Positions 1 to 11,388 of a stretch of DNA of 64,000 bases are shown one piece after another. Position 1 is the stretch's first letter; every line of letters begins with the position of its first letter. This stretch comes from Rhynchopus sp. YZ270_cl-10 (taxonomy: Eukaryota > Euglenozoa > Diplonemea > Diplonemida > Diplonemidae): positions 1,054,001 to 1,118,000 of the forward strand of contig OZ037848.1 of NCBI GenBank assembly GCA_964035575.1, read 5' to 3'. A program made the translations under genes and the position numbers. Below the pieces are notes generated by a model. That model had not been told where the DNA came from. It ran no database searches and worked only from the letters and a program-made list of their open reading frames with translations.

Positions 1-237
1 CGTAGGCAGCAGGAGAACGACGCAGACGACGAGAAGTGGAACAAACAGTTCGAAGCAGAGGTCAAGGACGAGCAGGAGCAGGACTACGCCATGGAGGAGC
101 GTTCGCCACACAAGTACGGGAACGGGAACGACAGCCGCACAGAGTCTCTCCTTTACAACGAGGGAGGGTCGCAGGAGATGTCTCCCAAGTCGCAGCCGGC
201 CAGCCGCCCTGGCAGTGTCGCTGACGATGACATCTAA
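1..237 (+). CDS. 3' end of a gene for a charged, Gln/Glu/Asp-rich protein
   Basis: The frame is open from the first base of the window and ends at TAA 235-237, giving 78 C-terminal residues. The sequence is hydrophilic: it begins with Gln, Glu, Asp and Lys, suggesting a helix or coiled coil, and turns into a Ser/Pro/Gly tail ending ADDDI. The codons are GC-rich like the other genes here, and base composition drops sharply to T-rich after the stop, which supports this as a true gene end. The family cannot be told from the tail alone. It is the first of a run of genes that all point the same way. Confidence 0.75.
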   Translation, partial: RRQQENDADDEKWNKQFEAEVKDEQEQDYAMEERSPHKYGNGNDSRTESLLYNEGGSQEMSPKSQPASRPGSVADDDI

Positions 238-1191
238 GATGCGTGTTGTTGTCTTTAGTCTTTTGTTTTTGTCGTGTGTTGTCAGTTGTTCGTTGTTAGT
301 TGATTGTTGTTTTCCTCGTTATTGCACACCCACTTTTGTTTTGAGTCGTGTTTGTCGTCGTTTTAGCAAAAAAAAAGCTAATATAAATAGTGTATCACAC
401 ATCCCTCAGTGTGTGATCTACTATTCCTTACGATCATTATAATGGCAACAATATTTCAAAAAAAAACATAACGAAAAGAAACGCACATTTGTACATTTTA
501 TTTATTTGTTTATTTTTTTTTGTTCAAATATTCTGGAAGCATTTTGCACTTTCTTGTTTTTCTTGGATTTTGTCTGTGCGCTGTCGCAGGCTTTCTTTGA
601 AGGAATCAATCTTTATATTAGTGCTCCACAAGATGCCAAGGCGGCAGCTTCGTGAAGGGCAGAGGAGAGCGGAGGAGACGTGGGGGGATATGGTTTCCCT
701 TACGTGAGTTTGCACACCGCTGGCTTTTATTTTTGTCTTATTTCATACCAAATTGACTTTTGCTATGATACCGGGAGTGGTGCGTGCCACCGTACCATCC
801 CACCCCCTCTCTTCCGCCCCAGATAGCACAAAATTTCGACTTTGCTCGTAGTTGCGTTGTGTCGTGTGGCACTCTGCTGAATTAGTACAGTGCTGTGGTC
901 ATCACGTTTGGTGCGCGCTTCACGAGCGTTTGCTTCTTTATTACGTCTTTTTCTTCCTGAAGTGCTAAACCGGCTTGTAAAGAATACCAACAGGTGATGG
1001 TTTGATAAAGTGTGTTACCCTGTGTGAGTCATTTCTCTTTTGCGCACACAAGGTGCAAGCAAGCACCTCTAGGCATGTTGTGTTCAACAAATAGAGAGTA
1101 TTTGTCTTATTTTTGGGTAACGGTTATCAATGGGATGGTTCGGTAATAAATCTGCTGCCTGGTTTTTATATTTCAAATTCAAAATAAATTT

Positions 1192-1249
1192 TGCGTGGAG
1201 TTCACATGAAAAAAAGCGAGGTGTCTACACGCTAGCAATTATTCAAAAC
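1192..1249 (+). repeat. Family A hairpin repeat, GC-stem variant
   Basis: Outer stem GCGTGGAG with CTACACGC. The first two base pairs are GC/GC where most family A copies have TA/TA, so pairing is kept by paired change. A second copy of this variant is at 15522. Confidence 0.6.
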
Positions 1250-2070
1250 AAAAAAAAAAAAGTATAAACCATTGTTCTTATGTTACTTTTTTCTTTTCAT
1301 TCAGCTTTTTCCTCATTTGTTCATCTGCGTTTTGCCTTTCGAAAGTGACTGTGCTTTTGCATATTGTTGTCCCAGCTCTCACATTTACTTATGCAGAAAA
1401 CAGGGTGACAGCAGACACAGTTTTTTTTTTTTTCTTCGGAAGATATCAAATATGTTTTCTTCAGATCCCCTACCCTATATACACCATTTTTTTCTTTCCC
1501 CCCCCCCTTTTTTTTGCACCGAAGGACCGCGTTCAGAGAAGTGACGGAAGGTTCTTGGTTTTGTTTTGTTTTTGGCATAGAAAAGAAAAATAAGACATTT
1601 TAAAAAAACAAGAAAGTGGTGAATTGCACACGAAAAGTTCACCATCCCGATATATATTTTTTATTTGAAAAATGGAATTTATTCCCCCAATTTATCGAAT
1701 TGAAAGCGGTTTTTTTTTTTTGTCGTTTTTGATGACCCTTTTTTTATTAATTTTTTTTTGGATGCTATTCCACAAAAAAAAAATATGTGGCACTTGCTGA
1801 TAAATAGGAGGCAAAATGATTGATGACGACCCCCTGCTCATGTCGATCTTCATTTTTTCCCCTCCTCCCCTTTTCCCCTCTTTTCCCCCTCTTTTTTCAC
1901 TCCACTTTCCCCCCCCCCCCCTTTCCCTTTTAGTTCGCTGCCTTAGTTACGCAGAGCTCCGTCTCACCCGGGATGTATTGATAGGCATATATGTTGTGCT
2001 GTGATACCGGAGTCATCTTCACGTCTTTGTCAAATGGTTGCACCATGCTTCCAGCTGACAAATCTTTTCA

Positions 2071-2102
2071 AGATCTGTGTGCACGAGAGGCACATTCATC
2101 TT
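2071..2102 (+). repeat. Family B hairpin repeat
   Basis: Outer stem AGATC/CATCT (one mismatch), inner stem TGTGC/GCACA, loop ACGAGAG, then a T/C tract. Confidence 0.6.
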
Positions 2103-2484
2103 TTTTTTTCCTTTTCCCCCCCCTTCAGAGGCATTCATCGTGATTCACGATACATTGCTTCTCCCCCAACGTTTCTTTTTGCTTTTGTTTTCTCCCCTTT
2201 TCCCTTTCCCTTTCCCTCTTCCTATTTTACCCCAGTCGTTGTCAGGTTTTTTTTGAGTCGGGAAGTACTAAAAATGAACCTCACAACCTCTGTGTGAAGA
2301 GGAGCTTCGATCTTGACTTTTCCTTTTTTTTTTCTTCTTCTCTTTTTCTCGTGAATTCTAGGCTTTTTTTTTGCCTCTCCCCCTTTATGTAGAGAACCAT
2401 TGCACCAAGGAAAGACGGCTCATTTTGCGATTCGGGGATAAAACAGCAGAACCTATCCAAAACCACAAGACAAATTCGTCTTTG

Positions 2485-3882
2485 TGGGGTGGCGACAAGG
2501 GGGGTCGGAACTGGGCAGTCACGAAAAATCACAAAGAATCATTTTTCTTCTTTGTGATTCTTTGCGACAGGTCGTGATTTTTTGTGATTTTTTGCGATTT
2601 TTTGTGATTTTTTGTGATTTTTTGTGATCGACATATTTTGAGATGAGCTTTTTTTTGTCCCACTCTGGTACTGTACTGTACTGTACTGTACTGTACTGTA
2701 CTGTACTGTACTGTACTGTACTGTACTGTACTGTACTGTACTGTACTGTACTGTACTGTACTGTACTGTACTGTACTGTACTGTACTGTACTGTACTGTA
2801 CTGTACTGTACTGTACTGTACTGTACTGTACTGTACTGTACTGTACTGTACTGTACTGTACTGTACTGTACTGTACTGTACTGTACTGTACTGTACTGTA
2901 CTGTACTGTACTGTACTGTACTGTACTGTACTGTACTGTACTGTACTGTACTGTACTGTACTGTACTGTACTGTACTGTACTGTACTGTACTGTACTGTA
3001 CTGTACTGTACTGTACTGTACTGTACTGTACTGTACTGTACTGTACTGTACTGTACTGTACTGTACTGTACTGTACTGTACTGTACTGTACTGTACTGTA
3101 CTGTACTGTACTGTACTGTACTGTACTGTACTGTACTGTACTGTACTGTACTGTACTGTACTGTACTGTACTGTACTGTACTGTACTGTACTGTACTGTA
3201 CTGTACTGTACTGTACTGTACTGTACTGTACTGTACTGTACTGTACTGTACTGTACTGTACTGTACTGTACTGTACTGTACTGTACTGTACTGTACTGTA
3301 CTGTACTGTACTGTACTGTACTGTACTGTACTGTACTGTACTGTACTGTACTGTACTGTACTGTACTGTACTGTACTACCGTGAAGACCGTGTATACTGT
3401 GTATACTGTGTATACTGAGGAAATTGACCAAAAACGAGAACTTGTCCATTTCGGCAAATTGACCCCACCACTGGCCGGACGGATTCCGGAAATGCAAATA
3501 CCGCCGTTTAAAAGCTTCACCAACGAAAACAAAAAAAATATTTTTCCAACACATGAATGCCCCAAAACGTAATGGCAACTGGTAGAAACACGGTAGGGAA
3601 TCGGTTATGCAGCCACGCCGAAAAAGTTCAATTTTAAGCGAAACTCACACACACTTACGTACAACTGAGCACAACTGAGCATTACTGAGCACAATTGCAC
3701 CACAATTACAGCACAATTACAGCGGCCCAAAACGGTTCACTTTCGTGATTTTTTGTGATTTTTTGTGATTTTTTGTGATTTTTCGTGATTTTTCGTGATT
3801 TTTTGTGATTTTTTGTGATCGACAGAATTTGAAAATATTTTTTGTGAATATTTTTTTCCGCACCCCCCCTGTCGCCACCCCA
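2485..3882. mobile_element. 1.4-kb terminal-inverted-repeat element, copy 1 (non-autonomous)
   Basis: The ends are inverted repeats starting TGGGGTGGCGACA, directly flanked on both sides by CTTTG (2480-2484 and 3883-3887), a likely target duplication. Just inside each end lie tandem copies of a GTGATTTTTT-type decamer. The middle holds a pentamer array (2668-3378), three copies of a 9-mer (GTGTATACT) and a unique block at about 3420-3640. That block reappears inverted in the element at 26050-27598. No transposase is visible, so it would have to be moved by an enzyme encoded elsewhere. Confidence 0.7.
2668..3378. repeat. Perfect (CTGTA)n pentanucleotide array, about 142 units
   Basis: 711 bases of CTGTA with no interruption seen, which points to recent expansion or ongoing homogenisation. 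Because 5 is prime to 3 and no stop codon arises, all frames are open across it. The resulting Tyr/Cys/Thr or Val/Gln/Tyr peptides are artefacts. Confidence 0.95.
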
Positions 3883-4856
3883 CTTTGTGGTTTAGGTCTT
3901 GCCATACCTTTTATCCCCTCCCCTCAGCACCCCCCCCCGATTTTAGCCAAATCGGGGGTATTTTTTTTTTGTCTCTCCTGATGGTTCTCTGCCTTTTTTT
4001 GTTGTTTTTTTTTTTAAAAAGCGGGTGGGGAGGACAACGTTCAAAGTGAAATGTGCTCCGCCGACAGTATGTTGTAACGGTTGTTGTTCCTGAACTTCTC
4101 ACCAAAGAAACCGTAGTGGTGAGTAGGAGAGGAAGGCATATTTGGTATAATGACGTTAAGACCACCCCCGCTTTTTTTTTTTTTTTTTCTATTTTTATAC
4201 AAAAGGTGAGCACGGCTTAGGACTCTTTCTTTGTTTTGCGTCGTGTTTTAACCTATGAAAAAAGAAAAAAGGAAGAAAAAAAAAACGTGGCTGTATCTGT
4301 TGATCGCAGTCTAAATAAAAATTCAAACAAAATTTTACTTCTTTCGTGCCTGCATTCCGCATGGAGGTTGTTTGCACATTGCCAAATCCACTTTCTTCTC
4401 AGAGATGTAGGATCCCCGTGGGGTCCACGCTCTCTCGAGCTTTGTGTTTTGTGATTACTTTCCTCCCCCTCCTCCCCCCCTTCTTTTTGACCCCCCCCTC
4501 CAACCTCATTCCTCATACTTTTGTTTTCTTCCCCGTACTGTTTATTTTTTTCTCCTGTTCTTTTTTTTAGCTCCCCACAAAATGCATTTTTTTTATAGAG
4601 GGCTCAGTGGACATAAAGGGGTGAAAAAAGGCTTCCTCCACGAAACCCAGTTTTTTTTTCTTTTACAAATGTATTGTGTGGGAAGTGCTAAATGAACAGG
4701 GGGAAAAAGAAAATTCATAAAAAAAAAAAACATCAGAAGGTGTTCTGATAGACAAAAAAAAAGGCCTCATTTTTTTCCCCGCCAAAAACCTTCCTCTTCC
4801 TTTCACCTCCTTCCCTGCCCCCTCCCCACCAACCCCCTCAACCCCCTCAATCCCTC

Positions 4857-4858
4857 AG
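4857..4858 (+). promoter_or_regulatory. Candidate splice-acceptor AG before the myosin gene
   Basis: A C/T tract of more than 50 bases ends in CTCAG, 21 bases before the start codon at 4880. It could be a spliced-leader acceptor or the end of a 5'UTR intron. Confidence 0.45.
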
Positions 4859-4879
4859 GGGACACAACCCTTCCTTTTG

Positions 4880-7800
4880 ATGGCTCTCCGAGAGGGAGCG
4901 TTGTGCTTTTATAATGACAAACGAGATGCAGCTGAGTCATGGGCACTTGGGTATGTCACTGAGATGGGGAAGACAATCAACTGCAAGAACAAGGAGGACG
5001 GCCGGGTCCACTCTGGGATGACCGCCGACCACGTCTGCGTCGCTCGCGAGGACCTTTTGGACAACACACCGGACGACCTTCTGATGCTGACTGTGCTGCA
5101 CGACTCCACGCTCCTCCACTGCCTCAAGCTGCGCTACATGAAGAACGTTGTCTACACCAACATCGGCGCCATTGTTGTTGCCCTCAACCCTTTCAACTAC
5201 AAGATCCCCCACTACATGGACACTGCCATGCCGGAGTACCTCAAGGAGGGCCACACCATCCAAAAGAACCTTCCACACTCATGGGGGGTCGCCAACAACA
5301 CATACTGGGAGATGATCAACGACGCACACAACCAATGCATCCTCGTCTCAGGGGAGTCCGGGGCAGGCAAGACCGAGGCCGCAAAGATTGTCATGAAGTA
5401 CCTCTCTGCCGTTTCATGCCTGCAATGCTCCGACACACAGAAAAGCGCTGCATCTGAGGTGGGCACCAAAATCCTTAATGCATCTCCAATTCTAGAAGCC
5501 TTTGGAAACGCGAAAACAGTACGGAATGACAACTCTTCACGCTTCGGAAAGTTTTCGAAGGTAAAATTCGATGCCGGAGGTGTCCTAGTCGGGAACAATA
5601 TTGTAAAATACCTCCTTGAAAAAAGCCGCATCATCAGCGCCAACCCTGGAGAACGGGTTTACCACGCCTTTTACTTATGTGTGCAGGGAAGAGATCGCGC
5701 AGCGTTAAATTTAGGCAACGCTTCTACATACCGTTCTGTGAACAGCGGTGGGTGTCTGACTATCAAGGGTGTGGATGATGCTGAAGATTATGCGTTGTGC
5801 AGAGATGCAATGGATATGGTGGGGATTGATGCGGGGGACCAGCAAGCGGTGTGGCGGCTTGTTGCAGGGACGCTTAACTTTCAGAATGTGTTATTTGAGT
5901 CAACGGGGCCAGACTCTTCACGCATCTCCTCTGAGTCTGAACGGTCGATCGACCTTGCGGTGGAGGGGTTTAAAGTGGACGGTGCGGTGCTGCGTAAAGA
6001 GCTTCTTACTACTACTAGATCGCTTAAGGGGGAGATTATTACGTCAAATTTGAAGGCGTCGGTGGCGACAGATGGGAGGGATGCATTGACAAAGGTGACG
6101 TATGACTCGATCTTCTCGTTTCTCGTAGACAGAATCAATGAAGTAACGGACGTAGAGGACACAGGGGGGCATTGGATCGGGTTGCTCGATATCTTTGGGT
6201 TTGAGGATTTTGATAGAAACTCATTTGAGCAGGTCTGCATTAATCTTGCAAACGAAACGCTGCAGGGACATTACAACACATTCATCTTTCGGAAAGACAT
6301 GGATGAATGCCAGGCTGAGGGGATTGACGTTTCGCAGGTCGAATGTCCGGACAACACTCCTTGCTTGGAGCTTATCACTGGAAAGTTAGGAGTCTTTGCT
6401 CTTCTTGACGAAGAATGCTGTCTCGGCGAAGGAAGCGACAAAGCCTTCCTCCAAAAGCTAGAGATGCAGCACGCAAAGCACCCTTTCTTCGCAAAGAAAA
6501 AGCTGAGCCAGGATTCATTCATCATCAAACACTATGCTTCGGACGTTACTTACGACGTAGACGGCTTCAGAGAGAAGAACATGGACCCCTTGAAGGACAG
6601 CATGAAGCTTATGATGCGCGCCTCACAATGCGCCTTAACGAGAACACTCATCGACGAACCGCCTCAGCAAGGTGGCGGGAAGAAGGTGACTGTCACAATG
6701 ATCTTCAAGAAGCAGCTTGCCGATTTGTTAGGGTTAATCAACACCACAAACCCACATTGGATCCGATGTGTCAAACCACATCCTAACAAACAGCCGTTGT
6801 CCTTCCACGGTGTCTCCGTAATGAACCAACTCTCCTCTTCAGGGGTGCTCGGGACAGTAAAAATCCGTAAGGCAGGCTATCCAGTTCGCATCCTTTTTGA
6901 TAATTTTGTAAAGCGTTTTTCTGTCATCTGTGAAACGCTCACCCCCGGGGCTGCTAAAGAACAGAGTGCACAAATCCTTGCCGCAGTGGGGTATGGCATG
7001 GCGGTGGCGCAGTGCGGTGCAACAAAGGTGTTTCTGAAGTCGGACACATTCCAGCAGCTTGAAGTGAAACGAGAGGAGTCGCTGTTAAAGTATGCTGCAA
7101 GGTTGCAGCGTGTGGGGAGGGGGACAAAAGGGCGTTTCGATGTCTTCATGTTGTACGTTCGTAAGAACATTGATCGTCTTCGTCGTGAGAAGGAGGCTGC
7201 CGAGCTAGCAGAGCGTGAAGCAGCAGAGGCAGCTGCGCACGAACGTGAACAGCTCCTCCTCCGTGAACGCAACCTCAAGAAGGAGAAGGAGGCGCAGCTC
7301 CGTGAGGAGCAGGAGCGCAACAGAGTGCTCTTCTACACATCCACCGTTAAGATACAGAAGCGTGTACGTGGCATGCTTGCACGCATCAAAGCGTCGCGCA
7401 TCTTAGTCGAGCTATACCGTGCACAGTACGAAGCGCAGGTAGAACGACGTCTTGAAGCAGAGCGTGTTGCCTGCGAACGCATTGACGCCGACCGTGTGTA
7501 CAGTGAAACACATTATATGAGGGATATGCGGTCGAGGAAGAAGCTTGTGCAAAGCCAGGCAAAGCAGAAGGACAGAAGGGAACGGCTCGAACAGATCTCG
7601 CACCTCACGCGGACACGGCTGGAGCAGAAGAAGACACAGCAGTCGCTCTTTGAGGAGGAGGCAGAGCAGGAGGCAAAGGTGCTGCGCGAGCAGCGTCGCT
7701 GTGAAGAGATACGCCAGCAGGAGGCACGTCAGCTGGAGGCACGGCGTGCACCACAGGCAGCGGGGCGGGACAAGGTTGACCGCAGCCTGGCTTCTGCACT

Positions 7801-8200
7801 GAATGCACCAGGGACTCCGGGTGGGAAGGGGTTGTTCACACCCAGGGCAGGGTACGGCACACCGAAGACAGGCAAGGCAGGACCCTCCTTCGAGACTGCG
7901 CAGACATCCAGCAAGCCTGCACCAGACCACGAAGAGTGGGAACGCAACCGACGCAAGCAAGAGAAGTTCTTCGCAGAACGCTCACTCGTGTCAGACCAGC
8001 GCATGGAAGGCCTTGGGGAGCTGTACGCATACAAACGCGTTCTCGACCTGGACATGCAACAAGACAGCGAAGACAGACACGAGGCGCAAGCACCACCTGT
8101 CGCACCTCTCGCTTCCGCACAGCAACAGCAGCTCCAGAATGGTCTCAACCAAATGCAGTCAGAAGGCCCGAATATCCAGAAATGGACTGTCCGTATGTAA
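4880..8200 (+). CDS. Myosin heavy chain (unconventional, single-headed type likely)
   Basis: An actin-based ATPase motor of 1106 residues, read from the ATG at 4880. A short N-terminal SH3-like region leads into a complete motor: P-loop GESGAGKT at residues 158-165, switch I NDNSSRFGK at 216-224, switch II DIFGFE at 437-442, and the converter motif RKAGYPVR. After the motor come a weak IQ-like helix near 739, a charged Glu/Arg/Lys helix, a clearer IQ motif at 823-842 (IQKRVRG), and more charged helix or coiled coil to about 985. The last 120 residues are Pro/Gly/Gln-rich. No MyTH4, FERM, PH or WW domain was recognised. All nucleotide-binding loops are intact, so it should be active. The class was not assigned. 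It has no intron and lies just upstream of the ADP-ribosyltransferase-like gene in the same direction (121 bases between stop and next ATG). Confidence 0.95.
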   Translation: MALREGALCFYNDKRDAAESWALGYVTEMGKTINCKNKEDGRVHSGMTADHVCVAREDLLDNTPDDLLMLTVLHDSTLLHCLKLRYMKNVVYTNIGAIVVALNPFNYKIPHYMDTAMPEYLKEGHTIQKNLPHSWGVANNTYWEMINDAHNQCILVSGESGAGKTEAAKIVMKYLSAVSCLQCSDTQKSAASEVGTKILNASPILEAFGNAKTVRNDNSSRFGKFSKVKFDAGGVLVGNNIVKYLLEKSRIISANPGERVYHAFYLCVQGRDRAALNLGNASTYRSVNSGGCLTIKGVDDAEDYALCRDAMDMVGIDAGDQQAVWRLVAGTLNFQNVLFESTGPDSSRISSESERSIDLAVEGFKVDGAVLRKELLTTTRSLKGEIITSNLKASVATDGRDALTKVTYDSIFSFLVDRINEVTDVEDTGGHWIGLLDIFGFEDFDRNSFEQVCINLANETLQGHYNTFIFRKDMDECQAEGIDVSQVECPDNTPCLELITGKLGVFALLDEECCLGEGSDKAFLQKLEMQHAKHPFFAKKKLSQDSFIIKHYASDVTYDVDGFREKNMDPLKDSMKLMMRASQCALTRTLIDEPPQQGGGKKVTVTMIFKKQLADLLGLINTTNPHWIRCVKPHPNKQPLSFHGVSVMNQLSSSGVLGTVKIRKAGYPVRILFDNFVKRFSVICETLTPGAAKEQSAQILAAVGYGMAVAQCGATKVFLKSDTFQQLEVKREESLLKYAARLQRVGRGTKGRFDVFMLYVRKNIDRLRREKEAAELAEREAAEAAAHEREQLLLRERNLKKEKEAQLREEQERNRVLFYTSTVKIQKRVRGMLARIKASRILVELYRAQYEAQVERRLEAERVACERIDADRVYSETHYMRDMRSRKKLVQSQAKQKDRRERLEQISHLTRTRLEQKKTQQSLFEEEAEQEAKVLREQRRCEEIRQQEARQLEARRAPQAAGRDKVDRSLASALNAPGTPGGKGLFTPRAGYGTPKTGKAGPSFETAQTSSKPAPDHEEWERNRRKQEKFFAERSLVSDQRMEGLGELYAYKRVLDLDMQQDSEDRHEAQAPPVAPLASAQQQQLQNGLNQMQSEGPNIQKWTVRM

Positions 8201-8321
8201 CATTGGGAAGAGGGTGGGCTAGAGGCTCAAGTCTTGACAGTGTGGTGGGAATGTCGAATTGAGGCAGATTTCAAATAGGAAATAGAAATGAAAAAAACTA
8301 CACAACACCACATTCCGCGCA

Positions 8322-10027
8322 ATGCCGCGCAGGAAGTACCTAGAGCTGATTTCAAACAAATACACCACAACAGGTCAGCCCCTGTGCAACACACCAGACG
8401 TTCTTGCGGTGCTGTGCAACCGCCTCATTGAGGCGTGGCATTCCAAACCTGGTGACATCCTTGACGAACTCCTGGGCAATCTCGTCTTTCCCTCGAGCAC
8501 CAGTATGTTTTTTCTTTTTTCTTTTTCTTCCACGTCTTGGTCGGTACGGACCACTCACATCCCACCCTTTGCATGAGCTCGGCTGAGACGCGAAAACGCT
8601 GTACTTATTTTTATGCAAAATATCGCATACCTTAGCAAATGGGCGATCATCACACCACCCAACCGTCTCTGCGATAAATACACGGACACCATTTTCACAT
8701 CTGACAAGCTGCCTTTGTCTGCATCCCTTTTTACATGACGCCAGGAAAGGCATAAAATTTGTTCACTTCTTCAACCTCTCTGCCTCTTTCTTATCTTCCC
8801 TACACAGATGCACCCACATCGAACTACGTGCTCCTCCTACAAGTCTGCGAGAAGCTGCGTCTTGACACATATGGCCACACAGCGACCACAGGAGACGCCA
8901 CCCCGCGCACACCTTACTCCACACGGAAGACACCTGCCAAAGCCAAACCCGCGACAAACGAGAAGTCGCTGTTGACTTTATTGGTTACTCATTTGTTGAC
9001 ACAAACTTCAGACGACATTGACCGTTTGTTGACGTGGAAGGACGCACCACGGAGCACCGAGAGCGAGCAGTACAAGCATGCGTATCGGGAGCGCTTCAAC
9101 GGCAAACGCAATGTGTGCGTTTACAGCATGGTGTGCGGGGTCCTGGCAAAGCTGGCCGAGTCTGCCGCACACATCAACAACGACCTGCTGGTAAAGTGGT
9201 CCAAGATCATTGGCCTCAGCCTTGCCCTGTCTGAACCGCTTCCTGCAGGCCGCTACGGACAGACCCTCACATACCGGGTAGGTGCGCAGGCATGGGACGT
9301 CATCGACAACTACCGCCAGCTTGTCCGCGGCAACGTCCTTGGCCTGACCTCTCCCCTCTCCTGCACGGCGCACTCCGTCCACCCCTGCGGTGAGGCCAAA
9401 GGGGCACTGCGCTTCAATATCCACAATGCGCAAGAGGGCATCTGCCCTGCCTTCTCGCAGACGCAGTACCCACACGAAAGCGAAATCATCCTCCCGCCCT
9501 TCGCTATGTACAGAGTACGCGCTGGAGGGGTGGTCGCCACACCACAGGGGATTGTCATTGATGTGGAATGCGCAGGCGTGGTGGGGAGCATGTCGCCTGA
9601 GGTGGCTACCTTTAGGCAGGCGGTCTTGGAGGACCTGAGGGAGGCTGAGCTGCGGTTGGCTAAGGTACGCGATATGCTGGATGCGCAGGCGCAGGTTAAA
9701 AAGCTGCCGCTTAAAGCAAAGAACCGCACCCTTGGGGAGAACACGGCGACTACAGCGCTTCGTTCTGCCGCCTTTGAAGAAAGCAAGGTTCTCTGGCAGG
9801 AGCGCGAGGACTGGAAGCAAATGCGTGAAGGCGTGCTCGCCCAGCAGCACGAAGCTGCCGAGGGCAAGCACGCTGCACGCTCCACAAAGCACTTCCTCGC
9901 AGAGCACCGAGTCTACCAAAACCCGCCCAGTGTCTTCAACCTAGGCTCTGCACCACAGCCGACACTCAGCGCAAAGCAGAAGGAGCTCGAGCGTGACTAC
10001 CAACGTCGTATGGAAGGCTTCATGTGA
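8322..10027 (+). CDS. Mono-ADP-ribosyltransferase-like (ART fold) protein, two exons
   Basis: Exons 8322-8502 and 8808-10027 join in phase and give 466 residues. The middle fits the R-S-ExE class of ADP-ribosyltransferases, which move ADP-ribose from NAD+ to a protein side chain. Arg217 lies in TLTYR, a Ser/Thr strand SPLSCTAHS starts at 242, and E284-S-E286 is followed by IILPPF, like the ExE-V/I-LLPP turn of the family. Spacings (25 and about 42 residues) match vertebrate ARTs. The N-terminus is helical, and residues about 320-466 are a charged helical tail. There is no signal peptide or membrane segment, so it is probably cytosolic. Family sequence identity is low, so the activity is an inference from motif order. 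The substrate is unknown. Confidence 0.7.
8503..8807 (+). other. GT-AG spliceosomal intron in the ART-like gene
   Basis: Donor GTATGT after AGCACCA; acceptor TACACAG before ATGCACCC. It is 305 bases long and in phase 1, restoring one frame with an Asn codon across the junction. Without it the second exon has no sensible start: its open frame would begin inside the pyrimidine-rich acceptor region. Confidence 0.75.
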
Positions 10028-10667
10028 AGGTCGAAACTTAACGATCAAAAGTTAACTATCGAAAATGGGTGGTGATATAGCCTCTGTATAGGGGTGTTAC
10101 CCCAGTACTGCACCGCTGTGCATATAGCTATGTGGCCTTCGCTATGCGACTCTATGCGCTGTGGTGTGGTAAGGAATGACATATCCAGGAAACTGAAATC
10201 GCCAATCCCAGTAGAGGAACAAAAAAATAACACGCTTTCATCGTGTCTGTTTGAAAATCAGCTGTGGGGTAGTTCCTAAGAAGCGAAAAATATTGCACAA
10301 TTTTGTGTAGGGTGTGACGCCTTCGTCTTTTTGAGTTGTTCTCTGCGAATTTCTGAGGTCATCTTTTTTTTGGTTTTATTTTTAGACAACATTATTGACA
10401 TAACACTTTTGTCATAGAGGGAGTGACCCGCTTTTGGGAATAAAAGGATGTGTTTGTGCGGGGGGGATTTTTTTGGTATGCAGAGGCATTTTCACACCCA
10501 AATGCTCATTTTTGCCTTTGTTTTTCAATGTGCAATGTGTCTGTTGTGCACATCCTTTCTCTTTTTTGAAATTGATTCTTTTTTCTCAAAAAATGGATAC
10601 CATGTGGTCACCCACCCCACAGCTTTCTATGCCGTTTTTTTTTTGGAGCACCAACGTTGTGCCGTTT

Positions 10668-10696
10668 GAGATGTGTGTGCACGAGAGACACAATTT
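10668..10696 (+). repeat. Family B hairpin repeat (right arm decayed)
   Basis: Reads GATGTGTGTGC, then ACGAGAG, then ACACAATTTC. The loop and inner stem are kept and the outer right arm is lost. Confidence 0.5.
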
Positions 10697-10964
10697 CTTT
10701 TCTTTTCTTTTCTTTTTTTAGTTTTGATATTTCACTAGAACTTGAATGCTTTAGACTATAGAGGGCTTACTGCGTGCGAAGGGGGTGGTATTATCTTCCC
10801 TTCATACGCAGATAGAGAGCACCAACAGAACTTCCTTTTCGTTTATCTGTTTTCACTAAAAAAGGTGAAGGGGGGATAGCGACCCTCCCGACAACAAGAG
10901 AAGAAAAATAGAAAAAAAAGACACCTTTTTTCGCATTGTGCTTTGGTGCTAATACCAAACCTAT

Positions 10965-11027
10965 TACCCTGCGTACAGGCCACGTACAGACGCGTATACG
11001 GTCCTATACGCGTCTATACGCGGGGTA
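10965..11027. repeat. 63-bp palindrome
   Basis: ACGCGTATA (10990-10998) pairs perfectly with TATACGCGT (11005-11013). The outer arms TACCCTGCGTA and TACGCGGGGTA also pair. It looks like a tiny inverted-repeat element. Confidence 0.6.
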
Positions 11028-11343
11028 AGAGTCAGGTGGTACTATAATTATGACCCACCCAGCAACCCACTTCACCCACTTCACCCTCATACAGGCTTTT
11101 GTGCCGTTCGCTTCGTTTTTGCTGCTTTTTTCTCTCACACAAACACAAAGGTTTTTCTGCTGCCACAAACACCGTTTCCGAGGCTGCATCTACCCTACCC
11201 CCCTCCGGTTGTCGTCAGCGGCACTTCCTCTTTTCCCCCTTTTTGTATTCTTTTTCAAGAGGTCCCTAAAACATACCTCTTTCTCTCATAACCTTTCTAA
11301 CCCAAGCCTGGGCTTCGGTTACATCTTTTTAGCTTTTCTTTTC

Positions 11344-11372
11344 TCCTCCTCCTCCTCCTCCTCCTCCTCCTT
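11344..11372 (+). repeat. (TCC)n microsatellite in a pyrimidine tract
   Basis: About nine TCC units just upstream of the candidate acceptor AG at 11389-11390. Confidence 0.8.
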
Positions 11373-11388
11373 CTCCGGACACACGATC

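Larger units (their letters stand above)
238..4879. other. T-rich spacer between the first gene and the myosin gene
   Basis: No credible gene. The spacer has many runs of T, C and A, one GC-stem hairpin repeat (1192-1249), one AGAGG-loop hairpin (2071-2102) and a 1.4-kb terminal-inverted-repeat element (2485-3882) with a long perfect pentamer array. Short peptides that can be read here are low-complexity Phe/Leu/Ser strings from T-runs. Confidence 0.7.

Noticed and set aside
2519-3578. Open frames of about 310-350 residues on both strands (Tyr/Cys/Thr and Val/Gln/Tyr/Ser repeats)
   Set aside because: They are readings of a perfect pentamer array, open in all frames, with no codon signature.
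9008-9919. A 303-residue minus-strand frame opposite the ART-like gene
   Set aside because: Shadow frame; the plus strand carries the motif triad and the splice evidence.
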